From: Rallus limicola
Taxonomy: Eukaryota; Chordata; Aves; Gruiformes; Rallidae
Length of the DNA: 64,000 bases
NCBI GenBank assembly: GCA_022605955.1
Contig: JAKCOZ010000007.1
Span: 35,256,991 to 35,320,990 of the forward strand
Reading direction: 5' to 3'
Shown here one piece after another: positions 40,875-52,659 of this stretch (positions within the stretch are counted from its first letter, which is position 1; each line of letters starts with the position of its first letter). The translations under genes and the position numbers were made by a program. The notes beneath the pieces were generated by a model. It was not told where the DNA came from. It saw only the letters and a program-made list of their open reading frames with translations, and did not search any database.

Positions 40875-42353
40875 AGTTCTCCTCCTTAATTTTTTCTTAG
40901 GGACTAATTCAAAGTGCTTCTAAATCAATGAAAGCATTTTAATTGGCTTCAATGAGCACTGGAGCCCAGCCTCACCCTTTTGTCACTTAAAGTTTCCGTC
41001 TGTATTTTCATTCAATAAAAAAGACCAGGTGCATGTGAAATACAGGCTGGGATTCACCTCCACTTACTGCAGACACTGCCAATGCAGGTGTCTGCATCTC
41101 AGCATGCCTGGCTTGCTTTAAAGCAGTGGGGTAAACTGGGAACCTGAAAAGCATGAGTCATCTGCTCTATTTTAAGTATCTACTTTAAGAAGAACCATGT
41201 ATTAGAAGTGCCTACTTCTCCAACTAGAAAAAAGGAGACCTAGGTGACTAGGTCAGATGAATCTCACTCACAATGTCAGGTGACAAGGCACGAATCAAAA
41301 CGAAGATTCTCTTGCAATGTTGGGAATGATAAAAAAAAATAAGATGAAAGAAAGCTTCCAGTGGGCCCCAGGGCATGAACATCTGCATAAAACCTTTAGC
41401 AATGGGGGGTGGGAGGGAAGTTGTATTTTCTTACTCTGTCTTACAAGTGCAACCACACATAACACATTTCACTCTTACATATTGGCCAAACTGAATATTG
41501 AAAAAACACAACAGGAAGCCAAAACAACGAGTTTTCCTTAAAAATACCTCCCCCACACCACTTTTGCCCTTCAGGGTGCATGAGTTCTAGTATTTTTCCA
41601 CAGCTAATGCAATTAGTAAAATGATTGTTTCCAAAGAAAAAAAGCAGAGTTTCTCCTATGGAGGTAATGTTACAGTCAAAGAAGAGTTGACGAAACCAAG
41701 CAGTGTAACCACATCTCAACCAGTACAATTATCAGACCCGACAAACTGTAGTTTTAAAATTATTTGAATTCTGAGGGTGATGTTTTAAGTCTGATGACAA
41801 AGTTAATTACTCACAAGAAGGAAATTTGAAAGGTTTTCATGATGAATGCTTCACATTAAATTACTAGCACTATTTCAGTCATTGTGACATTTATAAATAA
41901 GCACATGTTTACACTCAGCTTTTCTGTAGCATTATTAGATGTATCTCAAGGTGCCCACTTTACGTCTACACTAAACAGCTGTAATGCAGCTATCAATGTT
42001 GTTTATCTAACACAAACGATTCAACATGCCCATAATAGAAAGCATGTAATTAAGTTCTGCACACACAATTATTGGAGTTATGGGACAGGCTAACAAATAT
42101 TTCATGCTTTAGACTCTTGAGGGAACTTGTGCTCCTTCCTCCAGCATGAGTAACTATGTTCTCTGAATATTTTGTGCTAGGAACTTTGAATCATTCTCCT
42201 TCTACAGGACATGCAATATCATGCACAAAAGCAGGAATCGTTCTTCCCTTGGACCTGGACAGCAGAAGATAATAATGCTGCCACTATCTTGTACATTCAG
42301 TAGCATCTTGTATATTCATTCTCTTGTACATTCATTACCTTGTAAATTCAGTT

Positions 42354-42470
42354 ACCCTGGATATGTTTAAAAGACAGGTAGATGAGGTACTTAGAGATAC
42401 AGTTTAGCATTGGATAGGAACGGTTGGACTTGATCTTAAGATCTTTCCCAACCTAGTGATTCTGTGATCT
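42354..42470 (+). mobile_element. CR1 3'-end fragment
   Basis: CCTGGATATGTTTAAAAGAC, AGGTAGATGAGGTACTTAGA, GGTTGGACTTGATCTTAAGA, then CCAACCTAGTGATTCTGTGA. This is the CR1 subfamily type also seen at 62164-62530. Confidence 0.88.
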
Positions 42471-43211
42471 TTCTACCTTGTTTTAGTGCTTAAACTGATG
42501 TCAGCTTTACTTTTCCTGTCACTTTTTAATATGTCAAAATTTTTATGCTGTAGGATGCTGTCATATATACATTTTTTTTCTCGTTTCATGAAAGCTGGTT
42601 GGGTTTTTGTTGTTTATTTCTGGCAAAACTTTTATTATTCCTTCCATTTACAGTATAGGAAATAAATTGCACATCTGCCTATTCACCCTTTATTACACCA
42701 CTAACCTTTCCATCGTGAGCTCAAAAGAAGGGTTCATATTGCAGGCATCAGATCCAGCAATGACTTCATTGGCTGTTTTAGAAGCAACCCTCTAAGTCAA
42801 TTGATGTCCCATAGACCCAAACTTTGTAAGATAGATAATAAAAGTAGAAACAAGAGCAGAATCTAAAACCAGATTGAATTCAGGGGATATTGGTTCCTCT
42901 CCACCTGCTTTCACGGTACAGCAAGCTGAATAAATTGAACTCACACTAACAATGGCTTCAGCTAATGTTCCTAATTGGTAAGATATCAGTGTAACAGGTC
43001 AGACATTCTTTGCATGCATGAGTTTCCTTTATTCTGCTCTTCCTGCTAAGAACAAATTAACTATAGATATTGCTCCTAGGATTTGCACGTAAAAACCAGG
43101 CCTCCCTTTATTTCACAATTATATAGCCTAAAACTTTTTGGAAGTGACTGGTTCTTGTATCCTAATGACCTTTTAGAGTCAATATACATCAGCATGGTAT
43201 GTGTGCTTCTG

Positions 43212-43216
43212 CCTAC
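43212..43216. repeat. Target-site duplication, left (LTR copy 2)
   Basis: CCTAC, differing by one base from CCTGC on the other side. Confidence 0.55.
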
Positions 43217-44232
43217 TGTGCTGGCTTTGCACGGCAAGATTTTGGAAGGGGAAGGGTGGGTGGGAGTCACTGGTGTAGCTTCTATGAAAAGCTGCTAGAA
43301 GCTTCTCCTATGCCCAACACAGGCAACACCAGCCATCTCCAAGAAAGATGGACCTGCCACTGGCCAAACCCAAGCCCATCAGTGATGGTGGTAGTGCCTC
43401 TGGGATAACATAGTTAAGAAAAAAACTGCTGGGGAAACAGGAGCCAGGAGGAATGAGAAGATGCCAGAGAAACAACTCTGCAGATACCAAGGTCCATGAA
43501 GAAGGAGGGGAGGAGGTCCTCCAGGGGCCAGAGCAGAGATTTCCCTGCAGCCCATGGAGCTCGATGGTAGAACAGGTATCTTCTACCTGCACCCTGTGGA
43601 GGACCCCCTCCCAGAGCAGGTGGATGTGCCTGAAGGAGGCTGTGACCTGGTGGGAAGCCTGCACTGTAGCAGGCTCCTGGCAGGACCTGTCACCCCACTG
43701 AGAGAGGAGTCCATGCTGGAGCAGGTTTGCTGGCAGAGCTTGGGGAACCCATGCTGGAGCAGTTCCTGAAGAACTGAAGCCCATGGGAAGGACTCATATT
43801 GGAGAAATTCATGGAGGACTGTTTCATGTGAGACAGACTCCACACTGGGGCAGGGGAAGAGTGTGAAGAAGAGTCCTCTCCTGAGGAGGAAGGTGTGGAA
43901 GAAGCATGTGATAAACTGACCACAAGCCCCTTCCCCTCCACCTGCATCACTATGAAGGAGGAGATAGAGAAATCAGGAGCAAAGTTGAGCCTAAGAAGAA
44001 GGGAGAGGTGTGGGGAGGTTTTAAGATTTGGATTTATTTCTCATTATCTTACTCTGATTACATTGGTAATAAATGAATTAATTACCCCAAGTTGAGTGTG
44101 GTGTACCTGTGATAATTGGCGAGTGATCTCCCTGTCCTTATCTACACCAAAGAGCCTTTCATTGTATTTCCTTCCCCCTGGGAGAGCAACTTTGGTGGGA
44201 CCCTGGCATCCAGCCAGAGTCAACCCACCACA
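43217..44232 (+). mobile_element. Solo LTR of an endogenous retrovirus (copy 2)
   Basis: 1016 bp from TGTGCTGGCTTTGC to CAACCCACCACA, related to 18367-19513 throughout. The flanks are CCTAC (43212-43216) and CCTGC (44233-44237), a 5-bp duplication with one mismatch. It lacks roughly 60 bp present in the middle of copy 1, around the repeated GCTGGAGCAG words, and part of the region after AATAAA. There are no retroviral genes. It has the same orientation as copy 1, antisense to KCNQ3. Confidence 0.9.
44068..44073 (+). promoter_or_regulatory. LTR polyadenylation signal AATAAA (copy 2)
   Basis: AATAAA at the same place as in copy 1, about 160 bp before the LTR end. It is on the strand opposite to KCNQ3. 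Confidence 0.55.
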
Positions 44233-44237
44233 CCTGC
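44233..44237. repeat. Target-site duplication, right (LTR copy 2)
   Basis: CCTGC, differing by one base from CCTAC on the left. Confidence 0.55.
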
Positions 44238-44722
44238 CCACTCAGCAACAAAACTGCAACATGACACTGAGTCTTCTCTGTGCCATGTACCAGCTTGCTT
44301 GCTGGATGAGGAAACTCCAGTTGGAGCAAGAGCAGGGAGTCTCTCCAACCTGTGTGCTATTTTATGGACATGAATGCCTTCTGGCTTCTACAGAGAGGAT
44401 AAAATTAACAGGTTGATGCCAAATTTCTTTAATGAGTTGAGTGACCATTAGAACACCATTGCCTAAGGACAGATCACAACTCAGTGACCAACAACGATGG
44501 CAACATTCCAGCTTGCAGCACTCTCGCTACCAACTTTCAGGTGAACTAGGTGTGACAAAGTCATCTAATGTTAACTGTCTACCATTGCTCAAGGTTAGTG
44601 CTGCTGCTCACGGGAAAATGTAAATTAGAAAAGTGTTACTGAAGGTTATAGGAGAATTTCTCATTCCTTGGTGCCCAGAGGCAACAAGAAAGCTTGAAAT
44701 ATCAACCTGAAAATCCTTCAAC

Positions 44723-44780
44723 AGATTCATAGAATCTTGGAATCAGAGTTGTTCAGGTTGGAAGGGACCTTTAAAGGTGA
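44723..44780 (-). mobile_element. Older CR1 3' end, left part, split by a later insertion
   Basis: AGATTCATAGAATCTTGGAA, then GTTCAGGTTGGAAGGGACCT and TTAAAGG: the reverse-complemented CR1 terminus. It breaks off where the next CR1 begins and appears to resume after 46230 (CTAGTCCAACCCCTTTTACC). Confidence 0.8.
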
Positions 44781-46230
44781 CTTTTAAAGAGGGCTTGGCC
44801 ACTATCCATGATCTTTGCTAAATTCTGGGAAACAGGAGAGGTGCCTGAGGACTGGAGGAAAGCAAATGTTCAAAAGGGCAAGAAGGAGGACCCAGGTATC
44901 TAGAGACCGGTCAGCCTCACTTCCATCCCTGGAAAGGTGATGGAATGACTTATTCTTGGTGCTGTCTCCAGGCACATCAAGGATAAAAGGGCTGTTAGGA
45001 GCAAGGGGAAGTCATGTTTGACTAATTTAATAACCTTTAATGAGGATATAAACAGGTGGATAGATGATGGTAGGACAGTAGATGTGGTCTACCTTAACCT
45101 CAGTAAAGCATTTGACAACATCTCCTACAGCATCCTCATGGCTAAACTAAAGGAAGGTCTGGAAGGTCAAGTAGTGATGTGAATTGAGAGCTGGTTGAAG
45201 GGAAGAAGCCAGTGAGTTTTGATCAATGGAACAGAATCTGGCTGGAGGCCTGTATCTAGTGGAGTCCCTTAGGGGTCAGTACTGGTTCCTGTGCTATTCA
45301 ATATGTTCACTGATGACCTTGATGAGGAAATAGAGTGCACAGTCAGCAAGTTTGCTGACGACACAAAGCTGGGAGGGGTGGCTGATACACCAGAGGGCTG
45401 TGCTGCCATTCAGCAAGACTTGGATAGCCTGGAGAGCTGGGCAAGGAGTTTAATGAGATTTAACAAGGGCAAGTGTAGGGTGTTGCATCTGGGGAAAAAC
45501 AAACCCAGGTACCAGTATAGGTTGGGGAGTGGCTTGTTGGAGAGCAGTGTAGGTGAGAAGGACCTGGGGGTCCTGGTGGGCAGCAGGATGACCATGAGCC
45601 AGCAATGTGCCCTCATGGCTAAGAAGGCAAATGGCATCCTGGGGTGTATTAGAAGGGGGATGGTTAGTAGGTCAGGAGTGGTCCTTCTCCCCCTCTGCTC
45701 TGCCCTGGTGAGACCACACCTGGAATATTGTGTCCAGTTCTGGGCCCCTCAGTTCAAGAAGGACATAGAACTCCTTCAAAGAGTCCAAGGGCGACAAAGA
45801 TGTTGAAGGGAGTGGAATACCTTCCTTATGAGGAAAGGCTGAGGGAGCTGGGCCTCTTCAGCTTGGAGAAGAGGAGACTGAGGGGTGATCTTATTAATGT
45901 TTATAAATATGTAAAAGGTGAGAGTCAGGAGGATGGAGCCAGGCTCTTCTCAGTAATGGACAGTGACAGAACAAGGGGCAAGGGTGCAAGCTGAAGCATA
46001 GGAAGATCCATGTGAATATAAGGAGAAACTTTTTCACTGTGAGGGTGATGGAGCACTGGTGCAGACTGCCCAGAGAGGTTGTGGCGTCTCCTTCTCTGGA
46101 GACATTCAAAACCCACCTGGATGCATTCCTGTGTGATGTAGTCTAGGTGATGCTGCTCTGGCAGGGGGGTTGGAATAGGGGATCTTTAGGGGTCCCTTCC
46201 AACTCCTAACATTCTGTGATTCTGTGATCT
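44781..46230 (+). mobile_element. CR1 LINE, 5'-truncated, ~1.45 kb, longest copy here
   Basis: It contains the second half of the CR1 reverse-transcriptase ORF2. From 45291 a 171-codon frame holds [20 protein letters not shown] and the catalytic FADD motif (45351-45362, followed by TKLGG), then [13 protein letters not shown] and [20 protein letters not shown]. The rest ([20 protein letters not shown]) sits in another frame, so a frameshift breaks it. Upstream stop codons also interrupt the frame. It ends with the CR1 tail ACATTCTGTGATTCTGTGAT. No longer coding. Confidence 0.95.
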
Positions 46231-46280
46231 AGTCCAACCCCTTTTACCCTGCTCTCAGCTCTATAGGATGGATCTTGGCA
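46229..46280 (-). mobile_element. Older CR1 3' end, right part
   Basis: CTAGTCCAACCCCTTTTACC CTGC continues the interrupted fragment at 44723-44780: TTAAAGG... plus CTAGTCCAACC is the normal CR1 order. Confidence 0.6.
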
Positions 46281-46416
46281 CCTTGGTAATAGAAAATACT
46301 AGGTTATGGAACAGTTCAGGATATGTGAATCTGTTTCCCAGTCTCCACTAAGCACTGCAAATTTCTACTGACTTCACTTTGGGTTTTCTTTTTTTCTGGG
46401 AATTTGTTGCTGGTCG

Positions 46417-46467
46417 TTTTGGTTTTTTGTTTGTTTGTTTGGGGTTTTTTTGTTTTGTTTTGTTTTA
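46417..46467 (+). repeat. T/G-rich low-complexity tract
   Basis: Runs of TTTG and TTTTG units ending in a G run (GGGGGGG). Confidence 0.8.
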
Positions 46468-46929
46468 TGGGGGGGTGGGATTGTTCTGCAATGGGATTTC
46501 AATCCAGGTTAGTTAAAGCCAAGATTGTGGTCCATGAGGACATCTTCCTGTACAAACAGCCTTACAACCTTAACCTGAAACTAGAGATCCAGATCTGGTC
46601 AAACAGCAACTCTGCTATTATGGTTACTTGTTAGTACCTCTAACCTACCTGCGGGATGTTTTTGTACAAAAATGTTAGAATTAATCAAGCTAGCTAAGGT
46701 AATAAGGCAAATGTAGCTAAAGTAGAATGGGTTCATTTTCCATGCTGAGAACCAATTAATTAATGTGATGAATTAATGTGACAGCACCAAGTCCTGTGCT
46801 GTCACAGTTAATCTACTTCCATTATCATTGCAGCCTGGTTAAAGCCAGCTCAGGTATTTCCAAATCCCATTGAAACTTGTCCCATAGTGCTATTTTTTTG
46901 TTTCTTAAACAGAGTATATATGCAAAGGC

Positions 46930-47296
46930 CACCTGAAAAGAGTCCAGAGAAGGGCCACGAAGATGATTAAGGGCCTGGAGCATCTCCCCTATGAGGAAAG
47001 GCTGAGTGAGCTGGGACTGTTCAGCCTTGAGAAGAGTAAGGGGGGACCTAATTAATGTTTATAATTATCTTAAGCCGGGGATGCAGGGGGAATCAGCCAG
47101 CCCCTTTTCAGTGTCTGTGGGGACAGGACAAGGGGCAATGGCTGCAAGTTGGAGCACAGGAAGTTCCGCACCAACATGCGGAAAAATATTTTCACAGTGA
47201 GGGTGACAGAGCCCTGGGACAGGCTGCCCAGGGAGGTGGTGGAGTCTCCTTCTCTGGAGAACCCCTACAATTCTATGATTCTATGATTCTATGATT
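46930..47296 (+). mobile_element. CR1 LINE, 5'-truncated, internally deleted
   Basis: It holds the ORF2 end (AAAAGAGTCCAGAGAAGGGC, CACAGTGAGGGTGACAGAGC). After CTTCTCTGGAGA it jumps straight to ACCCCTACAATTCTATGATT with three ATTCTATG units, missing the usual ~80-100 bp between. Noncoding. Confidence 0.93.
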
Positions 47297-50200
47297 TAGG
47301 GAAAGTAACGACAGTTTTAACAGAAGTGTCAGGAAAAGTCTTTGATGCACAGGATGACACACTTTGTGTGTCTTACTTCCACAGTCTGAGTTAAGCCAAG
47401 CACCAGATTTGGCATCACAAGGGCTGTATCTTCACATCACTCTGGAACAGAGTATTTTTGTTTTTCTCCAGAAGATAAGTCATTGCCCATTTCTTAGACT
47501 TATCTGGAAATTCTATGCTATAGCATGATATGATTACAGATTCACTCTTCATGTATATTACAGGTGAGATGCTTAGTCTTTAGTATAGGTGGGTTTTTTG
47601 CTGGTGGTTTTTAAATGCTTCAGGCTCATTGAAGAGATAGCTTTGTCACTGTTCTGGTGAATGCAGTGTATACAGAGATAGCCTCTGATGTCACCCGAGG
47701 AAAACAGATGATTTACTGCGCCTTTGTGTGACTGAAGCTGTTGGTACTTGGACCAATAAGTACTGCGGACCCCATCTTCATAGCCAGGAGCCTGAGCCTT
47801 CCAGCACAGAGGTGCAGAAGGGGTGGTAACCGCAGCACATGCAGCAGACAGACCGTTGAAATGAAGTCTCCTCACTTTATCTTCCTACACTTTCACTGAC
47901 CCAGCTCTTCTCCCTGGTTCCCAGAACAGTGATAAGATGCTGATGTGGGAGCACGGGTGTAAAATGAAAAGTACTAAATAAAGGAAGCAGACATCAGTAG
48001 ATTCATTTTCCCCATGTCAGATAAAAATATCTCCTGATGAATAGGGAGAACATCTTTTTATGTGAACTAAAAATATTACAGGAAATTAAACAGGGCTGTG
48101 AAGATGTTAAATTAGAAAGTATATTCAATCATTATAACATCTTTCATGGCAGTTTTAGGTTTGATTTAAGCTCAAAACCTCAAAGTAAACTTAACTTTGG
48201 AGCCCTTTCAACATCTTCAGAGTGTGTGTTCGTTGCTGTATTTATAGACAGTGTTACATGAATGTTCTTCTCTCTTTATATGCAGCCAGTCAGCAGATAG
48301 CATGCCAGTGGGTAGTACTCCAGAATACATCTGCTTGGTATGTAAGCATTATGGAGTCAGGAAGGTTTAATTTAACAGCTTTAACTGCATGAATTGTTCA
48401 CAGGGCTTAGATATGAGAGACCAGAAAACATCTAATTATTTTTAACATGAATTCCAAATTACTTACAAGCAGGTTGGTACATGGGAGTGAGCGTGTGCAC
48501 GAGTATCTGAATTGTTTTCTGACAACTAAGCATCCTAGAGGCATTGGTTTGACACTTCTAGGAGAGATGTAAAATTTGAACTAGCTTGATCATCACCCCT
48601 ATCCTAAAGAGGATTTCCCAAAATGCTTGAAGAAATCTGACAAATCAAATTATTCACTGTTTTTCTGAAGTGTTTCTACTCTTTGGCCAAAAAGAAGAAG
48701 AAGAAGAAAAAAAGACATAAAGAACATCTGTGCTTTGGGGAATGAAGCCTAGAAAGAAACATTTGGGAAACTTATGAAAGAGCATGAAAGGAAAGTAAGA
48801 GCTTGATCTTATGCTTGTAGAATTTACTGGCAAAATTCTCACTGACTTTCATAGTGAAAGATCAGAGCACAAAGCATGAGCCCAAGAGAGGAAGAGAAGA
48901 AACAGGTCTGTGATGAAAGACAGTGGGCACAGAGAAATGGTGACAGTCAGATAGCAAAGCCCACAGCCAAACACTTTTATGTAAAAAGCTCCATGCTTCA
49001 ATGACCTACGCATTTCTGACGTCTGGTAATTTCCTTCTTTGGGGAAGATGGCCCCAAATATACTGTCACTACGCACTGAACTCAAGATGTTCAAAGCTGC
49101 TGATTGTTTTTCTTTGATGTTTTCTCTTTCATCCTTTCCCCACTCCCCAGTCTATCTGCTGTCAGCTCGAGTTTTTACCCCACCAATTCAGAGCACCCAT
49201 GTCTCTGGTGTGCGAGCAAAGCCTTAAAGAGCAATTTAAAGAGAGATCTTACAACTGTAAAGAAAACCTTTACATTGTAATAGCTTGGAATACAGATGGC
49301 AAATTGAGATGCCCTTTAGCTAATGCTGTAGTTTCATGTGCTTTCTAACAGACAGATATGTACGGAATAGGAGAAACCTGCTAGAGCAATGAAAGGCTTG
49401 GAAACACACTGGATTTAGTTCAGGTTTTATTAGGAGAAAGAATTAGTTTTGAATTTTACTGTGACAGTTTTGAAAGCCTGGGGCTTTAATCCTGCAAAGA
49501 CTTTATTGTGCAATCTATGCTGGGTATTACACCATACATCATTCTGTGTTCACTACACAATTCTTTTCTGATTGAGATTTTTTGGAAAACTTTGAAAAAA
49601 AATAAACCATATGATTCACCTCCCATTGATCAGCTGAACTGCACTAGGCTGCAGAGCTTGTTAGGATGTATTCCTTTGGGGGAGTTAAATTTTAACAGAC
49701 TGCTGGGGTTATTTTTGGTTTGTCATGTGCAAACTGACTGTAATCTCATTGGTACCCACTGAGAAGGCATAAAGGATGAAGGCTGTGCTACAGCTGGTGG
49801 TGAAAGGTTATTCTTAATTTTGATCTGGCAAACAAGTTATCAGCCATCATGAATGACAAGATTCCTTCTCCCACTCAGCCAGTGATAAGCAGACTTTCAA
49901 ACATGCTGTCTTAAAACAGCATATTTACAAAGACATTTCAAAGTCAAGGTTAGAAACCTCAGACGCTTCTTTGCCCCTTGGTAGGAGAATGTGAAATTTC
50001 ATCCCTCTTTTCTCCCTACCAACATTAACAATTTCTTTTTAAAAAATCAGCAGTTCTTGTTCTAAGGAAGAGTTGGCAGATAAACTGGGAAGAATGTTTT
50101 ACCTTAAACTAGCAGAAGAAAAGTGTTAGGAAAATGGGAGGTTTGTGGATATTTTCGGCTACATCATGCTCTGGATCATATTGGCTGGCAACAGAATGGA

Positions 50201-52217
50201 GGACTTTAACATGACTTGAGAAAGAATGAGGCCACTAGCTGCTGAAAAAAAGGCTACTGGAAAAGGTTTTATTTTATTTTAGAATGCAGTGATTAAATCA
50301 GCAGGAAAAGTGAGGATCATTTCATGGGTTTGTGGGCTGACACACCACCACCAACTAATGGAGTGAAATCTTTCATCATTATCAGCACTGATTCAAAACT
50401 GTGGCTGTTTCCAAAGCTAAACCAGTCTGAAGGAAAAGTAAATAAATTATTTCCTAAGTAAATCCTTCCATTCGCCCTCAAGGAAATGTTAAAGAGAAAC
50501 ATGTAAGAGGATTGTTCAATCTAATTATATAATGTGAGCAAATCTCTGCATAACAGCTGCAGCATGAAGAGGGCATTAGTGTTAACTCATCAGCATGGGC
50601 ATCAATGTCTGATGATTATCACTCATTAAAACACTTTGTTGCACATGCAAAACCCAGTTGCTAAGGGGACCTGAAAACTATTTAAAGCCAGAAAGTGTCA
50701 GGCATCTTTATGCATGCTCAGTGTTACCCTGTGTCTGTAATCCAATCAGCTTTAATGCAAATATTTTAACTGAAAGGCATCACCTAAGTTGAGTAAGATC
50801 CCTACCACCTTGCACACGGTGATGGAATAAAGGGAGAAAAATACTAAACGTCTGTGAATGTCCTGCTACTCTGCACTGTCTGACGAATATGAGACAGAAG
50901 GTTAACCAAGCTGCCCAGCGTTATAAAGTGTGCCTGCTGATGAGAAGGAAAAACCTAAAGCAGGAACCAAAATTGTAGGCAAGTGTCAACCCACACAAAT
51001 GCATGCCAGAAGTTCTACAGTTACGCTTTCCAGTCTTATGAGATATTGTCCACACAATTCAAGATAATTCAAATGATCTGCTTGACTCTAATCACATTTC
51101 TTTAAAGGATGGTTTTTTTCACTTTATGGTGTCTGTCTGTAAGCATTCCTAAAACAGACATTCTCAGTAATTTATTTTTACAGATGAGGAGCCGAGATGT
51201 AACTTCATGCACAGCTTTTGTGACTCCTGTAACTCTGAAACACTGCACAGAAGCAGGACCCGAAACAGAAGAGGGAAGCAATGGTTATGCTTCCTTCCCT
51301 TAAGGTGAACATTTCTGACAGGAGGTTTCTATTGGAACTGAGTTGATAGTAACTCAATAAATTAATTGTGATATCTTAATTCTCCCAGGTAATGCCAAAC
51401 CATACCTAATGCTGCTTTCCACGGTTAATCCCAGCATGCATCACAACCCCAGAGTTCAGCTGAAAAACAAACTTCCTAAACTACAAATTTACACAGGCTA
51501 TGGGGCAAATATCTCTTAAAAATTTCAAGGAGCCTGTGAGCTAGCAAAACTTTAATTAGGGAAAGTGTACCAGCTTGTTGAGACAGTCCTGAAGTGTGAG
51601 GCTGGTACTCAAAATTAATAAATTTTTTAGAAAGTGGGTTCATTGTTATTAATACACAATGGCTTTGTAATTTCCTTTGCAGGACATATTATTTAATCTG
51701 GAGCCAGGTTACAGTCTTGGAATATTAATTACCCTGCACTAATTCTATCAATACTAACCACATGCAGGTGTTTTTACACAGTAACTGGTCTCTTTATACA
51801 GCCTAAATCAAAAGCCTTCATTGCTTTCCCATGCTTATCGCCTCAGTGTCTGATTTCAGCCAAAAGCAGGAACTGAGGAGATAAACGTAACCTGGTGAAA
51901 AACACCTATTGTCGATTTTCTAATGGTGCTGATAACAACTCATTAATCACAAATGAAATCCTGTAATGAAACAGCCACTGTCACACAACATAAAGAGGAG
52001 GTGTACCTGCAGTGAGAGCAAGGACCCTTCCTCCCCACTGCTCTCCCTTCGTGTCTGGGTGCTGGGAGGCTGTGGGTGTGTAAAGAGGGATACTGGCAAA
52101 AAGCTCACAGATAATATCATCACAACGAATTCTGAGTTACTCTTGGTTATCCAGAACCACATCAGAGACCCACCCTTGGATGTCATCCTTTTGTTAGTCT
52201 TTCCACTCTCCACTCCA
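47297..52217 (-). other. KCNQ3: Intron 1 segment, no recognised element
   Basis: About 4.9 kb, AT-rich. Apart from an AAG run at 48691-48713 I recognise nothing. Open frames are short and chance-like. Confidence 0.65.
48691..48713 (+). repeat. (AAG)n run
   Basis: Five to six AAG/GAA units passing into an A run. Confidence 0.75.
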
Positions 52218-52659
52218 CAGAATCATAGAACATTAGGAGTTGGAAGGGACCCCAAAAGATCACCTAGTCCAACCTCCCTGCCAGAGCAGCATCACCTAGA
52301 CTAAAGCACACAGGAACACATCCAGGTGGGTTTTGAATGTCTACAGAGGAGACCCCACAACCTCTCTGGGCAGCCTGTCCCAGTGCTCCATCACCCTCAC
52401 AGTGAAAAAGTTTCTCCTTACATTCACATGGAACTTCCTATGCTCCAGCTTGCACTCACTGCCCCTTGTTTTGTCACTGGCCATCACTGAGAAAAGTCTG
52501 GCTCCATCCTCCTGACTCTTGCCTTTTACATATTTCTAAACATTAATAATGTCACTCCTGAATCTCCTCTCCCTCAAGCTAAAGAGGCCCAGCTCCCTCA
52601 GCCTTTCCTTGTAAGGAAGGTGTTCCACTCCCTTCATCTCGGTGGCCCAGTGTTGGACA
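52218..52659 (-). mobile_element. CR1 LINE, 5'-truncated, minus strand
   Basis: About 440 bp. It starts with AGAATCATAGAACATTAGGA GTTGGAAGGG and runs into the reverse complement of the ORF2 end (CTGGGCAGCCTGTCCCAGTG, CTCAGCCTTTCCTTGTAAGG). It matches the 3' part of the plus-strand copy at 44781-46230 closely, so they are the same subfamily. Confidence 0.95.

Larger units (their letters stand above)
34581..42353 (-). other. KCNQ3: Intron 1 segment, mostly unique
   Basis: Contains a CR1 tail at 35719-35784, a short TC run at 35422-35439 and a 24-bp tandem duplication at 40827-40874. Otherwise AT-rich sequence in which I recognise nothing. None of the short open frames resembles a known protein. 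Confidence 0.65.

Noticed and set aside
43308..43784. 158-codon minus-strand open frame
   Set aside because: Same situation in the second LTR copy; composition effect.
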